Notes: generated from the sequence alone by a model not told the origin. Positions 51,749 to 60,470 are shown, counted from the first letter of the stretch. The stretch is 64,000 nucleotides of DNA from Streptomyces sp. Act143 (GCF_003143935.1 NZ_QFRX01000001.1:1126071-1190070), one strand, 5' to 3'. Program-made: numbers and translations.

Positions 51749-52884
51749 CTGCGCGCCTGTTCGCGCAGGACGGCGACGACGCGGTCCTGCTGGGCCTCGG
51801 TCATCGTGTGGAACAGCGGCAGAATCAGCGAGTTGCGGGTGATCCGCTCGGTGCCGGGCAGCGGTGCGCGCGGGTGGTCGGCGTAGGCGGGTTCGAGATG
51901 CGCGGCCATGATGCCGCGGCGGGCGGAGACCCCGGCGTCGGCGAGCGCGCCCAGCAGGTCGTCCCGGCCGACGGGGAAGTCCTCGTCGAGCAGCACCCAG
52001 TAGGACTGGAAGTTGGACTGCCCGTGCGCGGGGTCGCGCACGGCGGTCAGGCCGGGGATGTCGTGCAGCAACGTCTCGTAGCGAGCGGCCAGTTCACGGC
52101 GGCGGGCGATCATCGCGTCGAGCTTGCCGAGCTGGACCATGCCGATCGCGGCCTGGACGTCGGTCATCCGGTAGTTGAAGCCGACCTCCAGGTAGCGCTC
52201 CAGGACCGGCTTGTTGCTGGCGTGGCGCTCGGCGGCCGAGGCGTTCATGCCGTGCTCCCGCAGGCGGCGCAGCCGGCCCGCCCACTCGGCGTCGTCGGTG
52301 GTGAGCATCCCGCCCTCGCCGGTGGTGACGAGCTTGCGGGGGTGGAAGGACCAGGCGGCGAGCAGCGCGCCGTGCCCGACGGGCTTGCCGCCGACGGTCG
52401 AGCCGATGGCGCAGGCCGCGTCCTCGACCAGGGGCAGGTCCCAGTCGGCGCACGCGGCGCGCAGGGCGGTCACATCGGCGGGGACGCCGCCCTGGTGAAC
52501 GGCCAGTACCGCTCTGGTACCCGGGGTACGGACCGCGTCCACGGTGGCCGGGGTGAGGTTGCCGGTGGCGAGGTCGACGTCGGCGAACACCGGCTCGGCG
52601 CCGACGTACCGTACGGCGTTGGCGGTGGCGATGAACGACAGCGAGGGCACCACGACCTCGTCGCCGGGCCCGATGCCGAGGGCGACGAGGGACAGGTGCA
52701 GGGCGGTGGTGCAGGAGCTGACGGCGATGCCGTGCTCGGCACCCACCCGCTCGGCGAAGGCCTTTTCGAAGGCGGCGACGCGCGGGCCCTGGGCGACCCA
52801 CCCCGACAGCACGGCGTCGGAGGCGGCCCGGGCCTCCTCCTCGCCGAGCCAGGGGATCATCACCGGGATGCGGTCGGTGCTCAC
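51745..52884 (-). CDS. DegT/DnrJ/EryC1 sugar aminotransferase (PglE/ArnB-like)
   Basis: PLP enzyme of 379 residues. MIPWLGEEEARAASDAVLSG opens it; VSSCTTALHLSLVALGIGPG and PLVEDAACAIGS bind the cofactor; the Schiff-base Lys is in WSFHPRKLVTTGEGGM. This last motif is typical of the C4-aminotransferase branch (PglE, ArnB). GTG 52884 overlaps the upstream stop (GTGA), so extensions upstream are rejected. With the NeuD/PglD-like gene it probably makes a UDP-4-acetamido sugar. Confidence 0.88.
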   Translation of the reverse strand: MSTDRIPVMIPWLGEEEARAASDAVLSGWVAQGPRVAAFEKAFAERVGAEHGIAVSSCTTALHLSLVALGIGPGDEVVVPSLSFIATANAVRYVGAEPVFADVDLATGNLTPATVDAVRTPGTRAVLAVHQGGVPADVTALRAACADWDLPLVEDAACAIGSTVGGKPVGHGALLAAWSFHPRKLVTTGEGGMLTTDDAEWAGRLRRLREHGMNASAAERHASNKPVLERYLEVGFNYRMTDVQAAIGMVQLGKLDAMIARRRELAARYETLLHDIPGLTAVRDPAHGQSNFQSYWVLLDEDFPVGRDDLLGALADAGVSARRGIMAAHLEPAYADHPRAPLPGTERITRNSLILPLFHTMTEAQQDRVVAVLREQARR

Positions 52885-53867
52885 TCGGCGGACTCCTTCG
52901 CGGCGGAACGCTCGGCGCGCCACCACTCGACCAGGTCCTTGAGCCCGGTGCGCAGATCGATCTGTGCCGTGAACCCGAGCCGTTCGGCCGCCCGTGAGGT
53001 GTCGGCGAGCCGTCGGCTCACGCCGTTCACGGCGCGGGCGGGCCCGTGCACCGGCTCAAGTCCCGTCGCCCCCATGGCTTCCAGCAGGCCCTCGGCGAGC
53101 TCCTTCAGCGAAGTCTCGGTACCGCTGGCGATGTTGAACACCTCGTCGGTGAGGTCCGACTCGGCGGCCAGCACATTGGCCCTCGCGATGTCACGGACGT
53201 CGACGAAGTCCATCGTCTGCGTGCCGTCGCCGAGGATCAGCGGCGGCTCTCCCGCCTCGATGCGCTCCATCCAGCGGATGAGGACCTCGGTGTAGAGGCC
53301 GTGGATGTCCATGCGCGGCCCGTAGACGTTGAAGTAGCGCAGCGCCACGTAGTCCAGGTCGTACATGGCGTGGAAACTGCGCAGCATGCCCTCGTTGAAG
53401 GCTTTCGCGGCGCCGTAGAAGGTGTCGTTGTTGTAGGGATGGTGCCGCTCGGTCGTCGGGAACTCCTCGGCCATGCCGTAGACGGACGCCGAGGACGAGG
53501 CGATCACCTTGGACACTCCGGCCTCGGCGGCTGCCTCCAGGACGTTGAACGTCCCGTCGACCAGTACCTCGTTGGCGAGCCGCGGCTCCTCCGCGCACTG
53601 GGTGATACGGATCGCGGCGAGGTGGAACACCAGGTCGGCGCCGTCGGTGACCTTCTTGACCGTGGCGGCGTCCCGGACGTCGCCCTCGACGATCTCGACG
53701 GCGCCGCTGTGCAGCGCCCGGGCGAGGTTGGCCCGCCGCCCGCGGACGAAGTTGTCCAGGACTACGATCTCGCGGGCGCCGCCCTCGGCCAGGAGGTCGA
53801 CGAGGTTGGAGCCGATGGTGCCCGCTCCCCCGGTGACCAGGATCTTCTTGCCACGTACGCTGCTCAA
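52881..53867 (-). CDS. NAD-dependent sugar epimerase/dehydratase, TTG start
   Basis: Extended short-chain dehydrogenase of 328 residues: ILVTGGAGTIGSNLVDLLAE, DVRDAATVKKVTDGADLVFH, SSSASVYGMAEEFPTTERHH, and Tyr-Lys in TFYGAAKAFNEG. It would epimerise or dehydrate a nucleotide sugar, possibly making the 4-keto substrate for the PglE-like enzyme. The only start with a good ribosome site is TTG 53867 (GGGAGGG, 8 nt spacing); no ATG or GTG fits the N-terminus of the fold. Confidence 0.88.
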   Translation of the reverse strand: MSSVRGKKILVTGGAGTIGSNLVDLLAEGGAREIVVLDNFVRGRRANLARALHSGAVEIVEGDVRDAATVKKVTDGADLVFHLAAIRITQCAEEPRLANEVLVDGTFNVLEAAAEAGVSKVIASSSASVYGMAEEFPTTERHHPYNNDTFYGAAKAFNEGMLRSFHAMYDLDYVALRYFNVYGPRMDIHGLYTEVLIRWMERIEAGEPPLILGDGTQTMDFVDVRDIARANVLAAESDLTDEVFNIASGTETSLKELAEGLLEAMGATGLEPVHGPARAVNGVSRRLADTSRAAERLGFTAQIDLRTGLKDLVEWWRAERSAAKESAE

Positions 53868-53899
53868 CTGCTGTGCCCTCCCAGGTGTTCCGACTTGGT

Positions 53900-55009
53900 T
53901 CAACGCCCGGCGCGCAGGCCGACGACCGCGCCCTTGAACTCGAGACTTCGGGACGCCGCCTCCAGGATGTCCAGCACCCGCAGGCCCGCCCGGCCGTCGG
54001 TCAGCGGCGCCCGCCGCTCCCTGATGGCGTCGCCGAACTCGTCGACCATGCTGCGCAGCGCTTCCTTCTCGCCGATGGCGGGCGCGACCATGTCGCCGGA
54101 GCGGTACGAGATGAGCATGTCGCGGCGTTCGTCGGCGCCGATCTCCTGCGGCGAGGCGAGGTCCACGCCACGGTCGTAGACAGCCACCCGCTGCAGGGGG
54201 TTGAGGTCGTCCCAGACCAGGGTGCGCTTGGCACCGCCCACCATGGTGGTCCGTACCTTGGTCGGGGACAGCCAGTTGACGTGCACGTGGGCGATGGCGC
54301 CGGTGTTGAGCGTGAGTGTCAGGTAGGCGACGCAGGCCTGTCCGGCGCCGATCGGGTCGGCCCCGTGGGCGGCGACGGCGACCGGCTCGACGTGGTCGGG
54401 GAGGATGAAGTCCAGGATCGACAGGTCGTGCGGGGCCAGGTCCCACAGCACGTCGATGTCCTTCTGGACCAGCCCGAGGTTGATGCGGACCGAGTCGACG
54501 AAGTGGATCTCGCCGAGTTCACCGGAGCGGACCAGGTCCCGGATGTGGCCGACGGCGGGTGTGTAGCAGTAGGTGTGGTCGCACATCAGGGTGAGCCCGC
54601 GCTCCTCCGCCTCCGCCACCAGGCGCATCCCGTCGGCGTAGGTCGCCGCGAGCGGCTTCTCGACGAGGACGTGCTTCCCGGCGCGCAGGGCGGCCAGGGC
54701 GATGTCGAGGTGAGTGCCGGCGGGCGTGGCCACGGCGACGGCGGCCACGTCGGGGTCGGCGAGGACGGCCGCGTAGTCGGCGGTGGCCTGGACCGTGGAG
54801 TAGCCGCCGAGCACACGCTGGGCCCGGTCGACGTCGAGGTCGCACAGCCAGCGCAGCCGGAACCGCTCGCTGGCCTGGAAGTTGCGGACGAGGTTGGGCC
54901 CCCAGTAACCGGCCCCGACGACCGCGACCCCCAACGGCTCCTGCGTCACAGCTGTCCTCTTTCGTCGGTCGGCCCGCAGGTCCTGGTCCTTGGACTGCTC
55001 TCGGCTCAT
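53900..55009 (-). CDS. Gfo/Idh/MocA-family oxidoreductase (WbpB-like)
   Basis: NAD-dependent sugar oxidoreductase of 369 residues: GVAVVGAGYWGPNLVRNFQA binds NAD, and AALRAGKHVLVEKPLAATYA is the EKP family motif with the catalytic Lys. LVQKDIDVLWDLAPHDLSIL follows and supplies the His region. In UDP-ManNAc3NAcA routes such an enzyme (WbpB) oxidises C3 before amination by WbpE. ATG 55009 overlaps the upstream stop (TGATG); a GTG nearer the Rossmann fold is possible. Confidence 0.87.
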   Translation of the reverse strand: MSREQSKDQDLRADRRKRTAVTQEPLGVAVVGAGYWGPNLVRNFQASERFRLRWLCDLDVDRAQRVLGGYSTVQATADYAAVLADPDVAAVAVATPAGTHLDIALAALRAGKHVLVEKPLAATYADGMRLVAEAEERGLTLMCDHTYCYTPAVGHIRDLVRSGELGEIHFVDSVRINLGLVQKDIDVLWDLAPHDLSILDFILPDHVEPVAVAAHGADPIGAGQACVAYLTLTLNTGAIAHVHVNWLSPTKVRTTMVGGAKRTLVWDDLNPLQRVAVYDRGVDLASPQEIGADERRDMLISYRSGDMVAPAIGEKEALRSMVDEFGDAIRERRAPLTDGRAGLRVLDILEAASRSLEFKGAVVGLRAGR

Positions 55010-56448
55010 CAGTAGGCCCCCGTTCCGCGCACCACCGCGGACCCGGTGCGCAGGAGGATGGTCAGGTCGAGGCCCATCGACCAGTTGTCCACGTATCCCA
55101 GGTCGAGCCGGACGGCCTCGTCCCAGGGCAGGTCGGAACGGCCGCTGACCTGCCACAGTCCGGTGAGTCCGGGCTTGACGAGCAGTCGGCGCTTGATGTC
55201 CGAGGTGTACTCCTCGACCTCCGCCGGCAGCGGCGGCCGGGGGCCGACGAGCGACATGTGGCCCCGCACCACATTGAGCAGCTGGGGCAGTTCGTCGAGC
55301 GAGCTGCGGCGCAGGAACGCGCCGACGCGGGTAATGCGCGGGTCTTCCTTCACCTTGAACAGCAGGCCGTCGCTGTTCTCGTTGAGGTGCTCCAGCTGGG
55401 CCTTGAGTGCTTCTGAGTCCGGCCGCATCGTACGGAACTTGAGCATGGTGAAGTGATCGCCGTACCGGCCCACCCGCTGCTGGCGGAAGAGCGCCGGCCC
55501 GGAGCTGTCCAGCCGGACGACGAGCGCGATCAGCAGCATGGGCACGGCCAGGAGAAGCAGCAGCACAGCGGCGAGGGAACGATCCAGCAGTTCCTTGGGC
55601 AGCCGGGCGAACCGGGAGAGGTTGGGCGGCTGGATCCGCACCAGCGGCACGCCGTTGGTGGGCCGCACCGCGAGCCGCGCGGCGGAGACGTCGGCCAGCA
55701 TCGGGGCCAGCAGGAAGTCGACGCCCTGCGCGGCTGCCGTCCAGGACATCCGGCGCAGGACGAAGGCGTCGAGCTCGGGCGCCGGGAGCACCACCATGGT
55801 GCTGACTCCCATGACCCGGACGACGTCGTTCATGTCGTCGACGCCGCCGAGGACGGGGATACCCAGCTTGCGGATGTCCGTGGCGTTCTCGGGGTCGGTG
55901 AGGCACACCCCGGCCAGCTGGAGTTCCTGCGCGCCGCCGCGGCGCAGTACGGCGACCAGCTCCAGGATGCCGCGTGACGGCCCGACCAGGAGCGTCGCGC
56001 TGCGGTCCCGGCCACGCGCCCAGCGGTGCAGCAGTGCGCGGCGCAGCAGGTGCCGGACGGGCAGGGCGATCACGACAGCGGGTACCGCGGCCATGGTCAT
56101 GTCATGGAGAAGGGCGGAATCGTGCGTTCCCAGCCAGTACGCGAGGGCGGACAGGGCCGGCAGCGCGACGGCGCCGCGCAGCACCCTGCGGTACTCCTCG
56201 GTGCCCCGTCCCAGGGCACTGCGGTCGTAGGTGCGATGAGCGAGCATCGCCAGGATCCACGTCGGAGGCAGCACGAGGGCCACCGCCCAGCGGCCGTAGG
56301 CGCCGTGGACCACTAATGCCGCGACAACGGCCGTGACACCGTCCGCGACCAGCAGAACAGTCCGGTACTTACGGTCCCAGGGTCTTCGGCGAGCTGCCGG
56401 ACGCCTACGTTCCACATCCCGTTGCTCATGCGTGACCTCAATGGTCAT
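55009..56448 (-). CDS. Polyprenyl-phosphate glycosylphosphotransferase (WbaP-like)
   Basis: Initiating sugar-1-phosphate transferase of 479 residues. About four N-terminal helices (VADGVTAVVAALVVHGAYG, AVALVLPPTWILAMLAH) and a CoA-binding-like domain precede the catalytic tail: DRSLAAVLLLLLAVPMLLIA helix, KFRTMRPDSEALKAQLEHL, FLRRSSLDELPQLLNVVRGH and SLVGPRPPLPAEVEEY. GLTGLWQVSGRSDLPWDEAV closes it. It loads the first sugar onto undecaprenyl phosphate. It is first gene of the leftward operon running to 49941 or beyond. Confidence 0.94.
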   Translation of the reverse strand: MTIEVTHEQRDVERRRPAARRRPWDRKYRTVLLVADGVTAVVAALVVHGAYGRWAVALVLPPTWILAMLAHRTYDRSALGRGTEEYRRVLRGAVALPALSALAYWLGTHDSALLHDMTMAAVPAVVIALPVRHLLRRALLHRWARGRDRSATLLVGPSRGILELVAVLRRGGAQELQLAGVCLTDPENATDIRKLGIPVLGGVDDMNDVVRVMGVSTMVVLPAPELDAFVLRRMSWTAAAQGVDFLLAPMLADVSAARLAVRPTNGVPLVRIQPPNLSRFARLPKELLDRSLAAVLLLLLAVPMLLIALVVRLDSSGPALFRQQRVGRYGDHFTMLKFRTMRPDSEALKAQLEHLNENSDGLLFKVKEDPRITRVGAFLRRSSLDELPQLLNVVRGHMSLVGPRPPLPAEVEEYTSDIKRRLLVKPGLTGLWQVSGRSDLPWDEAVRLDLGYVDNWSMGLDLTILLRTGSAVVRGTGAY

Positions 56449-56813
56449 GGCCCCCCACCACAGGCGCAGCTACCCCTGGCCGCAAGAGATCAGGACCTAC
56501 CGTCGCACGTCCCCGGCCAGGGCTGGATCAGTGCCGATGTGTCTCCTCCACACAGCGGCACCGGAATCAAAAGCAGAGCCAGAAATCAATCAAGAAGGTC
56601 TGCGACGGTTCCCCAACCGCCCCATGGCCTTTGCACGTTGGTCAATGCGATTTCCCCATCCGGTTACCAAGGCCGCGCCTTGACATGCCATCAGAGGCAA
56701 GTTCCCCTCCCCCATCGGCCCGGCGGGTCTCAATCTAGAGCATTGACCGCAGCCACGGGAACAGTTGGACGAAACACACATCGCATTCGCGACACCGACG
56801 TCATACTGCCCAG
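56449..56813. promoter_or_regulatory. 365-bp divergent region between WbaP-like and GT2 genes
   Basis: No gene seen. The region is less GC-rich than its surroundings, with AAATCAATCAAGAAGG near 56582-56597, and must hold promoters for both directions. TTGACA (56681) and TTGACC (56743) face right but lack clear -10 partners. On the left-facing strand GGTGGGGGG just before the WbaP start is the ribosome site. Confidence 0.45.
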
Positions 56814-57662
56814 GTGACGAGCATCGTGATCCCGGCGCACAACGAGGCGCGCGTCATCGGCCGGCTCCTCGATTCGCTGCTGGAGGGCCCCGCGGACGAC
56901 GGGACGGACATCGTGGTCGTATGCAATGGCTGCACCGACGACACCGCACGGATCGCAGCCGAACGCGGGCCCCGCGTAAGGGTGGTGGAGATCCCCGTCC
57001 CTTCGAAACATGCCGCGCTGCGGGCCGGTGACGACCACGCGCTCGGCTTCCCGCGGCTCTACGTGGACGCCGATGTCGTCCTGACCGGCGCGGACGTACG
57101 GGCCCTCGCCGAGCCGCTGGCCGACGACACCTCGGGCATCCTCGCCACCGCGCCCGAACGGCACCTCCCGCTGGCGGGCTGCGCCTGGCGGGTGCGGGCC
57201 TACTACCGGGTGTGGCAACGCCTGCCCGCGGTGCGGGAGGGCCTGTTCGGCCGGGGCGTCATCGCGGTCTCCAAGGCGGGGCACGCCCGGATCGCCGCGC
57301 TGCCCCCGCTGATGGCGGACGACCTGGCGGCGTCCCTGGCGTTCACCGCCGAGGAGCGGCGCGTCGTCGACACCGCCCGGGTCGTGGTCCATCCGCCGCG
57401 CACCTGGCGGGACTTGATCAAACGGCGGATCCGGGCCATGGTCTCCACCGCGCAGGTGGAGGAGCACCGCAAGCCGGAGCAGGCGCCGGCCCGCACCAGC
57501 ACGGCGGATCTCAAGGCCATGCTGCGCAAGGAGCCGAAGCTGATCCCGAGCGTCGTCGTCTTCGCCTCGGCGGCGGTCGTCGCCCGGCGACGTGGCCAAA
57601 AAGCCATCAGGGAACGGGACTTCGACACCTGGTTGCGGGACGACAGCAGCCGCCGGAACTGA
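56814..57662 (+). CDS. Glycosyltransferase family 2
   Basis: GT2 protein of 282 residues: TSIVIPAHNEARVIGRLLDS, VVVCNGCTDDTARIA, FPRLYVDADVVLTGADVRAL with DxD (DAD), and LPPLMADDLAASLAFTAEER. It resembles small polyprenyl- or secondary-metabolite GT2 enzymes. GTG 56814 is taken as start. Its last codons begin a 24-bp tandem repeat that spans the TGA. It is divergent from the WbaP-like gene at the right edge of the cluster. Confidence 0.87.
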   Translation: MTSIVIPAHNEARVIGRLLDSLLEGPADDGTDIVVVCNGCTDDTARIAAERGPRVRVVEIPVPSKHAALRAGDDHALGFPRLYVDADVVLTGADVRALAEPLADDTSGILATAPERHLPLAGCAWRVRAYYRVWQRLPAVREGLFGRGVIAVSKAGHARIAALPPLMADDLAASLAFTAEERRVVDTARVVVHPPRTWRDLIKRRIRAMVSTAQVEEHRKPEQAPARTSTADLKAMLRKEPKLIPSVVVFASAAVVARRRGQKAIRERDFDTWLRDDSSRRN

Positions 57663-57769
57663 ACGCACCGCAGCCGCCGGAACCGGGCCCACGACAGCCG
57701 GCTGACCCGAGCACACCGCAGCCGACCGGCTGACCCGAGCACACGGCAGCCGGCAGAACCGGGCGCACC
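57646..57769 (+). repeat. Five tandem 24-bp units spanning a glycosyltransferase stop codon
   Basis: Units at 57646-57669, 57670-57693, 57694-57717, 57718-57745 (28 bp) and 57746-57769 all start GCAGCCG or ACAGCCG and end in CACAC/CACC-like sequence. The natural TGA (57660-57662) lies in unit 1. The array fills most of the gap to the next gene. Confidence 0.85.
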
Positions 57770-57811
57770 GTACCCCGCGTCCATGGGCACACCGCACCTG
57801 GAGTCCAGATC

Positions 57812-59071
57812 ATGTATCTCACCGACCGCTCCGCCACGCCGAAGGCGGACACCGCGACGGACCGAAGACGCGGCCCGGGGCCCAAGGTCGCCCCGGTCGT
57901 GCTCGTGCTGGGCACGGTCAGTCTGATCACCGATGTCTCCGCGGAGATGGTCACCGCCGTCCTCCCGCTCTACCTCGTCAGCACGCTCGGCTTCAGCCCC
58001 CTCGGGTTCGGTGCCCTCGACGGCGTCTACAACGGCGTCAGCGCGCTGGTCCAGCTCACCGGCGGCCACCTCGCCGACCGGATCCGCAACCACAAGCTGC
58101 TGGCCGGGCTCGGCTACGGCCTGTCCGCGCTGTGCAAACCGCTGCTCCTGCTCGCCGGCAGCATCGGCGCCCTCGGCACCGTTCTCGCCCTGGACCGGAC
58201 CGGCAAGGGCCTGCGCACCGCCCCGCGCGACGCGATGATCTCCCTGTCCACGCCGGTCGAGCGGCAGGGCAGGGCCTTCGGTGTGCACCGGGCGATGGAC
58301 ACCACCGGCGCGATGCTCGGCCCGCTGGCCGCCTTCTTCATCCTGCGTGCCGCGGCCGACGGCTACGACGCCGTGTTCGGTGTCAGCGCGTGCGTCGCCG
58401 TGCTCGGCGTGGTCGTCCTGCTGCTGTTCGTGCCCGGCAGGCGGCGTGACGCGCCCGAGGGCGCCGGGGCCAGGCCGCCGGTGCGGGTCGGGGCGGCGCT
58501 GGCGCTGCTGCGGGTGCCCCGGATGCGGGCGCTCGCGGGCTGTGCCGCGCTGCTCGGTCTGACCACCGTCAGCGACGCGTTCGTCTATCTGCTGCTGCAA
58601 CGCCGGGCCGGGGTCGGCGAGGAGTGGTTCACGCTGCTGCCGCTGGGCACCGCGACGGTGTTCCTGCTGCTGGCCGTGCCGTTGGGCGCGCTGGCGGACC
58701 GGATCGGGCGGCGCACGGTGTTCCTCGCCGGGCACATCGGTCTGCTGTCCGCGTACGCCCTGCTGCTGTGGGCGCCGGACACGTCGCTGCTGGTACCTGC
58801 CGTGCTCGCTCTGCACGGCGCGTTCTACGCGGCGACCGACGGCGTGCTGCCGGCCGCGCTGGCCGCCGTCGTGCCCGAGCATCTGCGCGCCAGCGGCCTC
58901 GCCATCGTCGGCACCAGTCAGGCACTGGCCCGTTTCTGCTGCTCACTGGCCTTCGGCGCCGCCTGGACGATGTGGGGCGACGGCCCGGCCCTGGCCGGTT
59001 CGGCGGTCGGCCTGCTGTGCTGTGCGGTGGTGGCAGGCGTGGTGCTGCGACCGGCGGGCGGCTCGCGATGA
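57812..59071 (+). CDS. Major facilitator superfamily transporter
   Basis: Membrane transporter of 419 residues with about 12 helices. LITDVSAEMVTAVLPLYLVS in helix 1, GHLADRIRNHKLLAGLGYGL in the loop 2-3 motif A position, and LDRTGKGLRTAPRDAMISLS fit a bacterial MFS efflux family. Substrate unknown. ATG 57812 has GGAG 8 nt upstream. It follows the GT2 gene and its repeat array. Its own stop lies in the first of three 29-bp repeats. Confidence 0.9.
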   Translation: MYLTDRSATPKADTATDRRRGPGPKVAPVVLVLGTVSLITDVSAEMVTAVLPLYLVSTLGFSPLGFGALDGVYNGVSALVQLTGGHLADRIRNHKLLAGLGYGLSALCKPLLLLAGSIGALGTVLALDRTGKGLRTAPRDAMISLSTPVERQGRAFGVHRAMDTTGAMLGPLAAFFILRAAADGYDAVFGVSACVAVLGVVVLLLFVPGRRRDAPEGAGARPPVRVGAALALLRVPRMRALAGCAALLGLTTVSDAFVYLLLQRRAGVGEEWFTLLPLGTATVFLLLAVPLGALADRIGRRTVFLAGHIGLLSAYALLLWAPDTSLLVPAVLALHGAFYAATDGVLPAALAAVVPEHLRASGLAIVGTSQALARFCCSLAFGAAWTMWGDGPALAGSAVGLLCCAVVAGVVLRPAGGSR

Positions 59072-59142
59072 CCGCCGAGAACACGGGCGGTTCGCGATGA
59101 CCGCCCAGGACTCGGGCGGCACGCGATGACCGCCGAGGACAC
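59056..59142 (+). repeat. Three 29-bp tandem repeats spanning the MFS stop codon
   Basis: Units 59056-59084, 59085-59113 and 59114-59142 share GGGCGG..CGCGATGACCGCC. The natural TGA (59069-59071) is in unit 1 and TGA recurs in units 2 and 3. Unlike the gap array, 29 is not a multiple of three, so the extra stops fall in other frames. Confidence 0.92.
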
Positions 59143-59221
59143 GGCGAACGCCGTCCGGCACCGCGCGCCCCGACGCCCCCCACGGAACCGGAACCGCCGG
59201 GCACCGCACCGGCCCCTGACA

Positions 59222-59353
59222 CCGCCGCGGAACCGTGCACTGGCCCACCGATCCCCGGCACCGCCACGGAACCGCACACCGGCACACCGCCCCCCGGCAC
59301 CGCCACGGACCCGCACACCGGCACACCGCCCCCCGGCACCGCCACGGACCCGC
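59222..59353. repeat. 39-bp minisatellite, 3.4 copies
   Basis: Copies at 59222-59260, 59261-59299 and 59300-59338 plus 15 bp of a fourth; copies 2 and 3 differ by about one base. A degenerate earlier copy may begin near 59175. The whole 59143-59447 stretch between the MFS gene and the TolB-like gene has no convincing gene. Frames through it are open on both strands only because the unit is a multiple of three. Confidence 0.9.
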
Positions 59354-59447
59354 GTAATGGCACTCCAAGCCGCCGCCACCGCCCCGGGCCGACTCGCACC
59401 GGCCCCGACACCACCACGCCCGACCAGCAACCGTCCCGAGGAACTCC

Positions 59448-60470
59448 ATGACTTCGCTCCGCCGCCGTCTGCTCATACTCGTCGCGGCGGTCGTGCTGCT
59501 CGCGGGCGTGGCGACCGCCATGGTCCTGCACGCCGCCGACCGCGCAGACCGGGCCGACCAGCCGCAGGCCGGCGGGCCCGCCGTCAGTTCCGGCAAGCTG
59601 ACGCTCGACCGGAAGAATTTCCTGACCTTCGTCAACGCGGCCGCCGGCCCGCACCGGACCGCGGTCGCCGCGGTGCCGTCCGCCGACCCCGGCGCCGGGC
59701 GCACCGCGTCGGACCTGAAGTGCGCCCGGTTCTACGCGGCGGCGGGCACGGGGGTCTGCCTCCAGTCCGACACCGGCGTCCTCAAGCAGAGCAACCGCGC
59801 CCTGATCCTGGACGCCGGCCTGCGCACCGAACGCACCTTCCCGCTCGCGGGCATCCCCAGCCGGGCCCGGGTCTCGCCCAGCGGCCACTTGGTCGCCTGG
59901 ACGGTCTTCGTCTCCGGCGAGTCCTACGCGTCCGCCTTCTTCTCCACCCGCACCTCGATCCTCGACACCCGCACGATGAAGCTCATCCCCAGCCTGGAGA
60001 CGTTCGCCATCACCCTGGACGGCACGTCGTACAAGGCGGCGGACGTCAACTTCTGGGGCGTCACCTTCGCCTCCGACGACGACACCTTCTACGCGACCCT
60101 GAACACCGCCAACAAGACGTACCTGGTGCGGGGTTCCGTCTCCCGGCAGTCGGTGACGACCTTGCGCGAGAACGTGGAGTGCCCGTCCCTCTCCCCCGAC
60201 GGCACCCGCGTGGCCTTCAAGAAGCGCGTGCTGTCACGCACCGATCTCTGGCGTGAACACGTCCTCGATCTGCGCACCCTGCGCGAGACCCCGCTCGCCG
60301 AACGCCACAGCGTCGACGACCAGGCCACCTGGCTCGACAACAACACCCTCGCCTACGCCCTGCCCACCGAGGGCAAGGTCGGCAGCACGGATCTGTGGAG
60401 CGTGCCCGCGAACGGCAAGGGGACGCCACGCCTGCTCATCGCGGGTGCGTCGTCCCCCGCCCCCCTCTAG
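59448..60470 (+). CDS. Membrane-anchored TolB-like beta-propeller protein
   Basis: Protein of 340 residues with one N-terminal helix (RRRLLILVAAVVLLAGVATA) and an external part built of beta-propeller blades: SRARVSPSGHLVAWTVFVSG, ECPSLSPDGTRVAFKKRVLS and DDQATWLDNNTLAYALPT are TolB/WD40-like PDG repeats. The propeller probably binds a partner protein or glycan at the cell surface. ATG 59448 has GAGGAA upstream. It follows the MFS gene and repeat arrays on the same strand. Confidence 0.8.
   Translation: MTSLRRRLLILVAAVVLLAGVATAMVLHAADRADRADQPQAGGPAVSSGKLTLDRKNFLTFVNAAAGPHRTAVAAVPSADPGAGRTASDLKCARFYAAAGTGVCLQSDTGVLKQSNRALILDAGLRTERTFPLAGIPSRARVSPSGHLVAWTVFVSGESYASAFFSTRTSILDTRTMKLIPSLETFAITLDGTSYKAADVNFWGVTFASDDDTFYATLNTANKTYLVRGSVSRQSVTTLRENVECPSLSPDGTRVAFKKRVLSRTDLWREHVLDLRTLRETPLAERHSVDDQATWLDNNTLAYALPTEGKVGSTDLWSVPANGKGTPRLLIAGASSPAPL

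Noticed and set aside
59222..59353. Repeat array considered as a CRISPR
   Set aside because: Copies are directly adjacent with no unique spacers and no cas genes are nearby.
59126..60256. Open frame of Pro/Arg/His repeats across the 39-bp minisatellite
   Set aside because: It exists because the unit is a multiple of three, all nearby frames are open, and it overlaps the better-supported TolB-like gene in another frame.
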